A DNA stretch of 64,000 nucleotides, taken from Leisingera daeponensis. Its GTDB lineage: Bacteria; Pseudomonadota; Alphaproteobacteria; Rhodobacterales; Rhodobacteraceae. The stretch is taken from NCBI RefSeq assembly GCF_019801465.1, contig NZ_JAHVJA010000002.1:496001-560000 (forward strand). Reading direction: 5' to 3'. Under the pieces are notes generated by a model. It saw nothing but the letters and a program-made list of their open reading frames with translations. It had not been told where the DNA came from and ran no database searches. Of the stretch, positions 45,421-53,497 are shown one piece after another (the stretch's first letter is position 1; every line of letters starts with the position of its first letter). The translations under genes and the position numbers were made by a program.

Positions 45421-45899
45421 CCGGCGGCCACCAGCTCCCTGCCGACCGCCTCGCTCAGCGCCGCCATCGCCTGCAGATCCTGCGGCGCAAACGGCTCCCG
45501 CGCCTCAATTGCGGAAAAGTTCACCGTTCCCCATGCCGTGCCGCCAATTTTGATCGGCGCTCCGATGTAAGTTTCCAGACGGAACATTTCATAGCAGGGG
45601 TGCCCGGCAATCTCGGAACTGCTCGCCTTGTGGAAGGCCAATGGTGCTTTCGCATTGAGGGTATGGACACAATAGGTGTCCCCCAGTCCGAATTCAGTGC
45701 CGGGGTCGACTTCAACCTCGTCCGAAACGCAATACATGACAACATACCTGCTGCCCCTGACATTGCTCACCAGGGCCGACGCTGTTTTGAACAGGTCATT
45801 CCCGCAAGCCAACAGGCGTTTGATCTTTTCTTGCGGCTCCAAATCCAGACGCTCTGAAATCGCCTGAACGCCAGCTGCTGCCTTTGCACTTCCTTCCAT
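45408..45899 (-). CDS. GAF domain-containing protein
   Basis: A 163-residue cytoplasmic GAF-type sensor. SAKAAAGVQAISERL precedes the fold and a DTYCVHTLNAKAPLAFHKASS segment gives the ligand pocket; a later AWGTVNFSA is typical. Several Cys residues lie in the core. The start codon is uncertain (ATG at 45899 chosen; a longer frame is unlikely). Its 3' end overlaps the end of pleD by 13 bases on the opposite strand. No output domain is fused. Confidence 0.72.
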   Translation of the reverse strand: MEGSAKAAAGVQAISERLDLEPQEKIKRLLACGNDLFKTASALVSNVRGSRYVVMYCVSDEVEVDPGTEFGLGDTYCVHTLNAKAPLAFHKASSSEIAGHPCYEMFRLETYIGAPIKIGGTAWGTVNFSAIEAREPFAPQDLQAMAALSEAVGRELVAAGQAA

Positions 45900-46198
45900 A
45901 CCGGAGCGTTTCCCCTTTTTCCTGATGGCCTGACACTTGGTTTGGCAGAACCGGTGCGTCCCGGTTCGCCAGCGCCTGAAGTGCACGTGGCCGCGCCTCC
46001 TCCAGGCCGATCCTTCTGCAGGAATTCCACCAAGGCAACCGGGGATAACCGCCTCAGCGCCCATATCGGCAATTTGCAATCCAAGGGCGCAGCCCAAATC
46101 AACCTCAAGGCGCATTGATCGCCTCCTAAGCGAGGCCGCTCCGCATTGCTCACGCCAAGTACAGCAGTCAGGAACGGCGCTCAGAAGATTCTGCCGGG
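45900..46198. other. intergenic region between the GAF gene and the periplasmic sensor gene
   Basis: About 300 bases with no gene I can support. It must contain the promoter of the GAF gene and the end of the ECF-sigma operon. No clear terminator hairpin was seen. Confidence 0.35.
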
Positions 46199-46690
46199 CT
46201 AATCGGCGCCAGGGCCGCGGTGCTGTTTAGCTTTGCCGCGCCATTGCAAACGCTCTTCCAGCCGGTCAGCCAGCGCCGCGCGCTCGCGCGGTGTCATGCC
46301 CTCCAGCTTACGGACCCAGGCCTCTTGCACTTTGGTATGAAAATGTTGGCGGGCATCAGCCTGCGCCCGCATCAGCGCAAGCAGGGACTCGGAGTCAAAA
46401 GGATCGCTGCGCAAAGCAATCACCACAGCCGCGCCTTCTGCATGGCGGCGCTTATAAAAGCTGCCGTGTCGGCCGCCGGCTTCCTGCCGCAGAGCCCTGC
46501 GGGTGTCCGGGTCCAGTTCGCGGAAGATCATTGCTCCGATATCCGGCGGCCTGCGCCAGTGCTTGTCCTTGCCTGAAAACCGCCAGGCCGCCCCTGCAGC
46601 AATGCCGGCCACCGCCAGGTTCAGAGCCAGGGAGCCCGCCAGCAGCAGCTTCAGCCACAATTTCATTCCCGGCTTGTTCTCCGAACTCAT
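46199..46690 (-). CDS. periplasmic heavy-metal-sensor-like protein
   Basis: A 163-residue protein with an N-terminal membrane anchor (LWLKLLLAGSLALNLAVAGIAAG, about 11-33) and a helical, His/Arg-rich periplasmic part (about 40-150: KDKHWRRPPDIG, FHTKVQEAW). It resembles the CnrX/ZraP-type 'periplasmic heavy-metal sensor' family. It overlaps the upstream membrane-protein gene by four bases and sits in an ECF-sigma operon. The metal, if any, is unknown. Confidence 0.72.
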   Translation of the reverse strand: MSSENKPGMKLWLKLLLAGSLALNLAVAGIAAGAAWRFSGKDKHWRRPPDIGAMIFRELDPDTRRALRQEAGGRHGSFYKRRHAEGAAVVIALRSDPFDSESLLALMRAQADARQHFHTKVQEAWVRKLEGMTPRERAALADRLEERLQWRGKAKQHRGPGAD

Positions 46691-47061
46691 TGCAGATCCT
46701 CGCTCAGCACCATCGCCATGTCATAGCTGTCATATGGCACAGCGGTGCCGTTTTCCTCATAGCCTGCCAGAGCTGCCGGGTCCGGCACGAAGGACGGCGG
46801 CGCCATACCGATCCACAAACCCGCCGCGCAGGCAGCCGTCAGCCCGCCCAGTGCAGGCCATCCGCCCACCGCCTCAATCAGTTGCCGCCACATCGGCTGA
46901 CGCTCCGCACGGACATTTGCCGCAGTCTGTCCTCCCGGCTGCACACGCGCAGCATCAGCAAGTATGGCCGTATTCAGATGCAGCGGCAGCGCAGGCGGAT
47001 CTGCACGCGCTGCCGCAAACATATCCTCCAGCTCCTGCAGTGCCTTGCTCTCGTCAGCCAT
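46687..47061 (-). CDS. putative anti-sigma/membrane partner of the ECF sigma factor
   Basis: A 124-residue protein with an acidic soluble N-terminus (SKALQELEDMFAAARADPP), one membrane segment (WPALGGLTAACAAGLWIGM, about 69-87) and a short periplasmic tail. The architecture fits a membrane-bound anti-sigma factor, though I recognise no standard zinc anti-sigma motif. It starts eight bases inside the sigma gene and its end overlaps the sensor gene by four bases. Confidence 0.6.
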   Translation of the reverse strand: MADESKALQELEDMFAAARADPPALPLHLNTAILADAARVQPGGQTAANVRAERQPMWRQLIEAVGGWPALGGLTAACAAGLWIGMAPPSFVPDPAALAGYEENGTAVPYDSYDMAMVLSEDLQ

Positions 47062-47641
47062 CGCTATACCCCAACTCTTCGCGCCGCCCGGCCAAAGCCG
47101 CGGCCAGCGCCCGCTTGCCCCGGGCGGTGAGACTTTCCACCGCCTCAACGCTGATGTCCATGATCCCGGCAATTTCCGGGTTGGAGAGTTCCTCCAAATG
47201 CCGCAGCACCACAGCCTGCCGCTGCCGCTCCGGCAACTGCATCAGCGCCGCCTGCAATGCATCCTGCCGCGCCCCCTCCTGCATCTGCTCCGCCGCCGAG
47301 CGGCCCGGGTCCGGCGGCTCCGGCACCGCGTCCAGATCCACATACCCGCCGCGGGCGCGCCGCTTGCGGTCGATGCACAGGTTCATCGCCACCCGGTAGA
47401 GCCAGGTCGAGACCTGTGCCTCCCCCGGCCGCCAGTCCGGCGCCATTTTCCACAGGCGAAGCATCGCGTCCTGGGTCACATCCTCGGCCTCGGCGCGGCC
47501 CCCCATCACCCGCATCGCAATGCCAAAGACCCGCGGTCCCAGCCGCGCGGTCAGCTCCGCCGCGGCCCGCCCGTCGCCATTGGCATAGAGCACCAGAAGC
47601 GCATCGTCAGAGACCGCTTCCGCTGCCGCCGCTGGGCTCAT
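47054..47641 (-). CDS. ECF-family RNA polymerase sigma factor
   Basis: A 195-residue sigma factor. Region 2 shows VFGIAMRVMGGRAEAEDVTQDAML and STWLYRVAMNLCIDRKRR, and region 4 LQAALMQLPERQRQAVVLRHLEELSNPEIAGIMDISVEAVES. It belongs to the RpoE/ECF class. The ATG at 47641 is chosen, with a GTG at 47698 as the alternative start; neither has an obvious ribosome-binding site. It overlaps the membrane partner by eight bases. An EF-hand protein gene lies immediately upstream. Confidence 0.88.
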   Translation of the reverse strand: MSPAAAAEAVSDDALLVLYANGDGRAAAELTARLGPRVFGIAMRVMGGRAEAEDVTQDAMLRLWKMAPDWRPGEAQVSTWLYRVAMNLCIDRKRRARGGYVDLDAVPEPPDPGRSAAEQMQEGARQDALQAALMQLPERQRQAVVLRHLEELSNPEIAGIMDISVEAVESLTARGKRALAAALAGRREELGYSDG

Positions 47642-47708
47642 GGCCGCCGGACCCGCTTTGGAGGCCCGGCGCCGCGATATCTCCGACTTATGCAGCACGC
47701 GTCAGCGA

Positions 47709-48179
47709 TCAGTTTTGCTCCGTTTCATCCCCGTGCCCGTGCCGGTGCTTGCCGCTGTGGCGCATCCGGGCCTCCTCGAACTCTTCTTTCGAGATCCCGC
47801 CGCTGCCATCGGCATCCATGCGGTCGAACATCTTGCCGGCCCGGCGCGGTTGTGGCAGCTCGTCCTTACTCAACGCGCCATCGCCGTCCTTGTCAAAGCG
47901 TTCCAGCATATGCGCCGCGCGTTCAGAAGCCCGCTGCTGTACATGCGCTTGGATCTCGGCCAGCGTCAGCTTGCCGTCACCGTCCGTATCCGCCTGGGAA
48001 TAATGCGCCTCTTTCATGGCCTCGATCTCGGCCTTGCTGATTTCACCGCTGCCATCGGCGTCAATCTCCTCAAAAGACATTTTGGCCCCATGGTGGCCGA
48101 ACCCTTTAGCCAGCGCCGCACCGCCTGCGGCCATGCCTGCTGCGGCCACGATCAGGGCGATGAACTTGACGTGTTTCAT
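47709..48179 (-). CDS. exported EF-hand calcium-binding protein
   Basis: A 156-residue protein with a signal peptide (KHVKFIALIVAAAGMAAGGAALA) and four EF-hand loops: DADGSGEISKAE, DTDGDGKLTLAE, DKDGDGALSKDE and DADGSGGISKEE. Each has the acidic DxDGxG pattern for calcium. His/Gly-rich ends (KGFGHHGAKM, HSGKHRHGHGD) could bind other metals. The ATG at 48179 has AAAGGAAAG upstream. It ends just upstream of the ECF sigma gene and may share its transcript. Confidence 0.9.
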   Translation of the reverse strand: MKHVKFIALIVAAAGMAAGGAALAKGFGHHGAKMSFEEIDADGSGEISKAEIEAMKEAHYSQADTDGDGKLTLAEIQAHVQQRASERAAHMLERFDKDGDGALSKDELPQPRRAGKMFDRMDADGSGGISKEEFEEARMRHSGKHRHGHGDETEQN

Positions 48180-48379
48180 GTCGTCTTTCCTTTGTCCTGC
48201 GGCAGCCTCTTGCTGCCCGATGCACAGGAAAAACGCCCCAGCCCCGCATATCCGTCGGAGAATTCCGAAAAAAGTTTCAACCGCGGTCCCGTTGCGGCAA
48301 ACCGGCGCACAGACAGGGCTTTCCCCTTTCGCCCCAAACTGAAGCGCGCAAAGATACCTGCAGCACACAGGATATTGCC

Positions 48380-48796
48380 ATGACCGACTCCCCTGCCGCC
48401 ACGATCCCGGAAGGCGACCGCCCCACCATGCCCGCCTTGGCCAAGGGCTGGCGCTGCCGCTGCCCCGAGTGCGGCAAAGGCAAGATCCTGCACTCCTATC
48501 TCAAGGTGAACAGCAACTGCAGCCACTGCGGCTTGGACCTGACCCACGCCCGCGCTGATGACGGGCCGGCTTACCTGACGATCCTGATCGTCGGACATAT
48601 CATGGCGCCGTTGATGCACGTGGTCTATTTTTCCTGGCGGCCGGAGCCTTTGGTGATGTTCACGGTTTTCACGATTGGCTGCATCGCCTCTTCCCTCTAT
48701 CTTCTGCCGCGGATGAAGGGGATCGTCATCGCCTACCAATGGGCGCGGCGGATGCATGGCTTCGGCAAAGACACCCCGGCAGGACAAGGGCAGTAA
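48380..48796 (+). CDS. DUF983 family membrane protein
   Basis: A 138-residue protein. Near its N-terminus are two CxxC pairs, CPECGKGK and CSHCG, which suggest a zinc ribbon. Two membrane helices follow (about 66-88 and 92-112). The family is conserved in alphaproteobacteria without an established function. The downstream NUDIX gene starts within a few bases. Confidence 0.85.
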   Translation: MTDSPAATIPEGDRPTMPALAKGWRCRCPECGKGKILHSYLKVNSNCSHCGLDLTHARADDGPAYLTILIVGHIMAPLMHVVYFSWRPEPLVMFTVFTIGCIASSLYLLPRMKGIVIAYQWARRMHGFGKDTPAGQGQ

Positions 48797-48800
48797 AATC

Positions 48801-49532
48801 ATGAGCAAGACGTTTCTCTGCGGCGAGACCACCACAGACAAGACCGCGATCCGTAATGCGGCAACAGTCATTGCCATGCGCGGCCGGATGTCATCGGACC
48901 CGCAGGTTCTGATGGGCCAGCGCGGAGCCAAGGCGGCTTTCATGCCCAACAAATTCGTTTTTCCCGGCGGCGCGGTGGATATGGCCGACGCTGAAATACC
49001 GCTGGCCTCGCCGATCTCCAATGTCTGTCAGGAGCGTCTGGCGGACAAAGCGCCTGCAGACCTGCACCACGCCCTCGCCGTCGCCGCGGTGCGCGAACTG
49101 TGGGAGGAAACCGGCCTGATCCTCGGTGAGCCTGGCAGCTGGAGCGGAGACATTCCCGAAGACTGGCAGCGCTTTGCTGCCACCGGCCATATCCCCTCTG
49201 CCCGCGCCATGCAGTTCGTGTTCCGCGCCCTGACCCCGCCGGGCCGCCCCCGCCGGTTTGACGCGCGCTTCTTCCTGGTGGATGCAGATCAGATCACCGG
49301 CGACCTGGATGACTTCTCCCGCGCCGCGGATGAGCTGTCGCATCTGCAGTGGATCCCGCTCAGCCGGGTGCGCAGTTTTGACCTGCCCTTTATTACCGAG
49401 GTAGTGCTGGCCGAGGTCACCGCCCGTGTCCGCGATGTTGAACCGCCGCAAAGCGTGCCCTATTTCCACAACAGCGACGAGGCCAGCCTATTCCTGCGCC
49501 TCAAGGGCTATCCGATGCCCGCCGACGGGTAA
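48801..49532 (+). CDS. NUDIX hydrolase
   Basis: A 243-residue NUDIX protein. The Nudix-box signature is atypical but evident: FPGGAVDMAD, then AVAAVRELWEETGLILGE with the RE-x2-EE metal-binding core. The C-terminal half is helix-rich. Members hydrolyse nucleoside diphosphate derivatives; the substrate is unknown here. The start ATG at 48801 is four bases after the DUF983 stop. Confidence 0.88.
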   Translation: MSKTFLCGETTTDKTAIRNAATVIAMRGRMSSDPQVLMGQRGAKAAFMPNKFVFPGGAVDMADAEIPLASPISNVCQERLADKAPADLHHALAVAAVRELWEETGLILGEPGSWSGDIPEDWQRFAATGHIPSARAMQFVFRALTPPGRPRRFDARFFLVDADQITGDLDDFSRAADELSHLQWIPLSRVRSFDLPFITEVVLAEVTARVRDVEPPQSVPYFHNSDEASLFLRLKGYPMPADG

Positions 49533-49580
49533 CGTTTCCCGGCGCGGCAATTCCGGCCGCCCTGCCGCGGACGCCGTGCC

Positions 49581-50483
49581 TCAAAGGGCCAGAACCAGCA
49601 CCAGGATTGACACCACCAGCAGGCCCATGCCTGCCAGCTCGCGCGCCGTGACTTTCTCCTTGAAGAACAGCACCGAGGCCAGCAGCGACAGCAGCAGCTC
49701 CACCTGCCCCACTGCCTTCACATAGGCCGCGTTCTGCAGGGTGAAGGCCCAGAACCAGCAGAACGAGCCGCCCATGCTGGTGAGCCCCACCCAGACGGCC
49801 ACTTTGCGCGCCTGCCAGACCCGGGCGATCTCGCCCTTGTCGCGCAGGCCGAGCCAGACCAGCATGAACAGGGTTTGCAGACCGACAACCGCCGCCAGCG
49901 TCACCGCCGCGCGGAATGCGGGCTCCAGCTCGCTGAGCTGCAGGGAGGCCCCCCGGTAGCTGACAGCCGAGATGGCAAACAGCACCCCCGACCCCAGCCC
50001 CAGCTGCGACGCGCGGTTGGTCAGATGCCGCCACCAGGGGCCTGCCGTGTCCGGCGTCCTGGACAGCACCAGCACCGCCGTCAGCCCGATCAGGATCGCC
50101 GCCCAGCCGCCAAAGCTGACCGGATCGCCCAGAACGGCCAAGCCGACGATGGCGGTTTGGATCACTTCGGTCTTCTTGAAGGTGATGCCAACCGCAAAAT
50201 TGCGCTGCTTGAACAGGGCCACGACGCAGACGGTGGCCAGGATCTGCGCGGTGCCGCCGATGGCTGCGAACATCCAGAATTTCGCGCCCAGTTCCGGCAG
50301 GCTCCGCCCCGACACCGCCAGATAGGCGGCCAGCCCGGCCAGGATGAAGGGCGCGGAATAAACAAACCGGGCGAAGGTGGCTCCGCCCGGCGACAGCGTC
50401 ACGCTGCTGAGGACCTTCTGCAGCATGAAGCGCACGGTCTGAAAGCTGGCAGCGGCTATGGAAACGGGGATCCAGGCAAACAT
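49581..50483 (-). CDS. EamA-family (DMT) transporter
   Basis: A 300-residue membrane protein with about ten hydrophobic helices in two EamA repeats (about 7-140 and 150-290), the second ending ELAGMGLLVVSILVLVLAL. The drug/metabolite transporter family exports diverse small molecules. The substrate cannot be inferred. It lies downstream of a desaturase gene on the same strand with an 18-bp gap. Confidence 0.88.
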   Translation of the reverse strand: MFAWIPVSIAAASFQTVRFMLQKVLSSVTLSPGGATFARFVYSAPFILAGLAAYLAVSGRSLPELGAKFWMFAAIGGTAQILATVCVVALFKQRNFAVGITFKKTEVIQTAIVGLAVLGDPVSFGGWAAILIGLTAVLVLSRTPDTAGPWWRHLTNRASQLGLGSGVLFAISAVSYRGASLQLSELEPAFRAAVTLAAVVGLQTLFMLVWLGLRDKGEIARVWQARKVAVWVGLTSMGGSFCWFWAFTLQNAAYVKAVGQVELLLSLLASVLFFKEKVTARELAGMGLLVVSILVLVLAL

Positions 50484-50501
50484 GCCCCCGCTTATGCGGG
50501 T

Positions 50502-51416
50502 TTATTCCCGCTGCTGCCAGAGCGGATGCGGCACCGGGTCCTTGGCGCGCAGCAGGTAGTTGCGGAAAATCTGCAGGTAGTTGCGGTAGAAGTACCCGTC
50601 ATTGGCGGCCAGGAACTCCGCCCGGCGCGTCTGGTACAGCCGCGGCAGCGCATACCAGGGCACGCCCGGATGCATGTGATGCACGATATGCAGATTGTTG
50701 TTGAGGAACAGGAAGGCCAGCGGCCCCCTGTCCTCGATCACCACGGTGCGGCCGCGGGCGGTCTCATGCGCCCGGTGCTCCAGGAAGGTGCGGATCTTCA
50801 ACAGGCCAAGCCCCAGATAGGCCCCGGCAACCGCCGCCCACAGCGGCGCCGGCGACTGCAGCACCACCCAGATCACAACCGCCAGGCCAACGGCATGCAG
50901 CCCCCAGTCGCGGACAATGCCCGGCTGCCCCTGGCGCGCCAGCCGCCAGTCGCCAGCCATGAAGCAGAGCTGCCCCATCAGCGGCCCCAGCACCACCCGG
51001 CCCAGCAGGGTATTGTTGACCCGCAAGAGCATCTTGCGCCAGCCGGGCAACCGGGCCCAGACGCCCGGGTCCTGGAAATTGCTTTCCGGATCGTCATAGG
51101 GATCGGTCAACGCCTCATCCTCGTGATGCGCCAGATGGGTGTCACGGAACCGACCATAGGGAATCGCCAGGCTGAGCGGAAAGAACATCAGCGCCTCATT
51201 GAGCCAGCGGCTGCGGAACGGGTGCCCGTGCAGCGCCTCGTGGGTCAGCGAGGAATGCAGTGCCGCCATCAGGCCCAGCGCCAGAACCGTCAGCAACAGG
51301 CTGTCCTGCGGCAGCAGCCACAGCGCCGCCAGCCAGCCAGCGTGGCAGGCAATGATCAGCGCCAGGGTGCCCCATTCGACGCCGCGCGGCAGGTAGTCCC
51401 GCCCCCCCTCAGACAT
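50502..51416 (-). CDS. fatty acid desaturase family protein
   Basis: A 304-residue integral-membrane di-iron oxygenase. The histidine boxes are HEALHGH (about 74-80), HLAHHEDE (about 113-120) and HIVHHMHPG near the C-terminal third, separated by membrane helices. Such enzymes desaturate lipids or hydroxylate carotenoids; the box pattern does not settle which. Its start overlaps the end of the DUF2061 gene by eight bases. Confidence 0.9.
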   Translation of the reverse strand: MSEGGRDYLPRGVEWGTLALIIACHAGWLAALWLLPQDSLLLTVLALGLMAALHSSLTHEALHGHPFRSRWLNEALMFFPLSLAIPYGRFRDTHLAHHEDEALTDPYDDPESNFQDPGVWARLPGWRKMLLRVNNTLLGRVVLGPLMGQLCFMAGDWRLARQGQPGIVRDWGLHAVGLAVVIWVVLQSPAPLWAAVAGAYLGLGLLKIRTFLEHRAHETARGRTVVIEDRGPLAFLFLNNNLHIVHHMHPGVPWYALPRLYQTRRAEFLAANDGYFYRNYLQIFRNYLLRAKDPVPHPLWQQRE

Positions 51417-51615
51417 GGCTGCGCCCCCAGCTGATTTTTGCCCAGACGCGCTCGTAGAACAGATACACGGTGAACCCGATGCCGGTGTTGACCAGCGCCA
51501 TCATGCCGCCCGCCTTGACCGAACCGGTGGCGATCAGCCCCACCAGCGTCATCGAGACCAGCCCGAGAACGTTCCAAATCACCGCCTTTACAATGGAGCG
51601 CCTGCGCGTTTCCAT
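51409..51615 (-). CDS. DUF2061 family membrane protein
   Basis: A 68-residue protein starting METRRRSIVKAVIWNVLG, with two hydrophobic helices and a C-terminal YLFYERVWAKISWGR typical of DUF2061. The ATG at 51615 follows a strong CAGGAGG; a longer frame has no site. It is upstream of and overlaps the desaturase gene. Function is unknown. Confidence 0.82.
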   Translation of the reverse strand: METRRRSIVKAVIWNVLGLVSMTLVGLIATGSVKAGGMMALVNTGIGFTVYLFYERVWAKISWGRSHV

Positions 51616-51729
51616 CTTACCTCCTGAAATTCTTCGATAAGTGCTTGTTTCCAAACTACCGCGGCAGGCACCTGTGCAGAATTCCGAATGCAGTTAACAA
51701 AATCCACCAGCCGTGATATTTCAAAACAC

Positions 51730-52590
51730 ATGATAGAAAATATCGACAAACGGGTGCGAGCTGAGCAGTTCCGGCAAAGACTGAACAAGGCCCTGCGCGA
51801 CAGCGGCCTCAGTCAAAGCGCCCTGGCCCGCGCCATCGGCGTTGACCGCTCCACCATCTCGCAGCTCTTGACGGATGAGGGCGCACGGCTGCCCAACGCC
51901 CACGTGGTCGGTGCCTGCGCCGGGGCGCTCGGGGTTTCCGCCGACTGGCTCCTCAGCCTGTCGGACCGCCCTGAAAGCGCCGCCGAGCTGCTGGCCTCCA
52001 GCCTCACCCTCTCCGAAGCCCCGCGCGCGCTGGTGGATGAAAAGATCTTCGACTGGCACCAGGAGGCCGAGGGCTACAAGATCCGCCACGTTCCCGCTGC
52101 GCTCCCCGACATGCTGAAAACACGAGCGCTGCTGGAGTGGGAATATTCCCCCCATCTGGGCCGCACTGCAGGCCAGGCCATCGGCGCCTCAGAGGACCGC
52201 CTCACCTGGATGCGCCAGTCGCCCTCCGATTACGAAATCGCCCTGCCGCTTTATGAGCTCGACAGCTTTGCCCATGCCGTCGGCTACTACGAGGGCTTGC
52301 CGCTGGAGATCCGGCTGGAACAGCTTGACCAGTTCGAACGCCTCTGCGAACAGCTCTACCCCCGCCTGCGCATCTACCTGTTTGATGCCAAGCGGCTTTA
52401 TTCGTCACCAATCACAATTTTCGGCCCGCTCCTGTGCGTGTTCTACGCGGGCACCCATTACCTCGCCTTCCGCGACAAGGAGCGGATCGCCACCTTCACC
52501 AGCCATTTCGACAATCTGGTGCGCGAAGCGGACATCACTGCCCGGCAATTGCCCGGACGGCTCAGGGCGCTCAGGGCGGCGATTTCCTGA
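51730..52590 (+). CDS. XRE-family helix-turn-helix transcriptional regulator
   Basis: A 286-residue regulator with an N-terminal HTH (RQRLNKALRDSGLSQSALARAIGVDRSTISQLL, about 12-48) and a large C-terminal domain with no recognised family. The HTH precedes a GVSADWLLSLSD segment typical of SinR/phage-repressor relatives. The start is uncertain: ATG at 51730 is chosen, with an ATG at 51688 in frame. It is convergent with the carnitine operon across a repeat-rich gap. Confidence 0.8.
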   Translation: MIENIDKRVRAEQFRQRLNKALRDSGLSQSALARAIGVDRSTISQLLTDEGARLPNAHVVGACAGALGVSADWLLSLSDRPESAAELLASSLTLSEAPRALVDEKIFDWHQEAEGYKIRHVPAALPDMLKTRALLEWEYSPHLGRTAGQAIGASEDRLTWMRQSPSDYEIALPLYELDSFAHAVGYYEGLPLEIRLEQLDQFERLCEQLYPRLRIYLFDAKRLYSSPITIFGPLLCVFYAGTHYLAFRDKERIATFTSHFDNLVREADITARQLPGRLRALRAAIS

Positions 52591-52601
52591 CACGCCCAGT
52601 T

Positions 52602-52735
52602 GGTGGGCAAATTGCCCACCCTACGCCGCAAAGGCACTAAGGGCAGCGCCCGCCCCCCACGGGGCGGGCGCTGCCCGGCCTGTCGGCCGTGCGAAACAGT
52701 TTTCAGTAGGGTGGGCGATTTCGTTCACCACCCAG
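52602..52735. repeat. stacked inverted-repeat element between convergent genes
   Basis: Three nested or adjacent palindromes lie between the XRE and SDR genes. A 19-bp palindrome (GGTGGGCAA-A-TTGCCCACC) is at 52602-52620. A perfect 16-bp stem with a 4-base loop, arms GGGCAGCGCCCGCCCC/GGGGCGGGCGCTGCCC, is at 52641-52676. An outer 10-bp pair CCCACCCTAC (52615-52624) and GTAGGGTGGG (52706-52715) spans it. It probably serves as a bidirectional terminator and looks like a dispersed intergenic repeat. Confidence 0.7.
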
Positions 52736-52738
52736 ACT

Positions 52739-53497
52739 TCACACTTTCGGGTCCGGGTTCTCTGTATGGCCGTCGACGGCAATCACCTGCCCGGACACCA
52801 GCCGTGCCGCGTCCGAGCCGAGGAACACCGCCAAATTGGCAATGTCGCTTGCCTCGACAAACCGCCCCATCGAGGTGCCCGACGCATAGCCCGCATAGAC
52901 CTCATCCCGGGTCATGCCCTTGGCCGCCGCCTCGCGCTCTAACACCCCTTCCATCCGCGGGCCTTCCACCGCGCCGGGGCAGATCACATTGGCGCGGATG
53001 CCAAAGGGGCCCAGTTCCATCGCCAGCGTCTTCATCAGCCCGATAACGGCCCATTTAGCGGAACAATAAGGCGCCCGGTTCGGGTAGCCGTACTGCCCGG
53101 CGGTCGAAGAGGTCACGATGATCGACCCGGCCCTGGCCGCCTTCATCATGGGGGCGGCGTGTTTGGCGGCCAGAAAGCAGCCCTCCAGATTGACGCTCAC
53201 GCATTTGCGCCAGTCCTCCAGCGCAATATCCTCGATCAGCGCCGTGGGCCCCGCGATGCCCGCATTGGCACACAGCACATCGAGCCCGCCCCAAACGTCA
53301 GCGATCTCCGCAAACAACGCCTTCACGCCCGCCTCATCGGTGGCATCCACCGCCGTCGTGCGCCAGCCCTCCGGCACGTCTGCCAGCGCAACCGCGCTGA
53401 CATCCGTGACCCAGACCTGATGCCCGGCGGCGGCAAAGCCCTCGGCCATCGCCCGTCCGATGCCGGAACCGCCGGCGGTGATCAGAACCCGGCTCAA
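52739..53497 (-). CDS. SDR family oxidoreductase in the carnitine operon
   Basis: A 252-residue short-chain dehydrogenase. The cofactor motif is ITAGGSGIGRAMAEGF (Thr-x3-Gly-x-Gly, about 6-21), the LCANAGIAG motif is at about 80 and the catalytic YCSAK is at about 152. The C-terminal VIAVDGHTEN is typical. It overlaps the carnitine dehydrogenase gene by four bases and is the last gene of the cluster. The substrate is unknown; reducing acetoacetate to 3-hydroxybutyrate would fit, but this is inference. Confidence 0.9.
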   Translation of the reverse strand: MSRVLITAGGSGIGRAMAEGFAAAGHQVWVTDVSAVALADVPEGWRTTAVDATDEAGVKALFAEIADVWGGLDVLCANAGIAGPTALIEDIALEDWRKCVSVNLEGCFLAAKHAAPMMKAARAGSIIVTSSTAGQYGYPNRAPYCSAKWAVIGLMKTLAMELGPFGIRANVICPGAVEGPRMEGVLEREAAAKGMTRDEVYAGYASGTSMGRFVEASDIANLAVFLGSDAARLVSGQVIAVDGHTENPDPKV

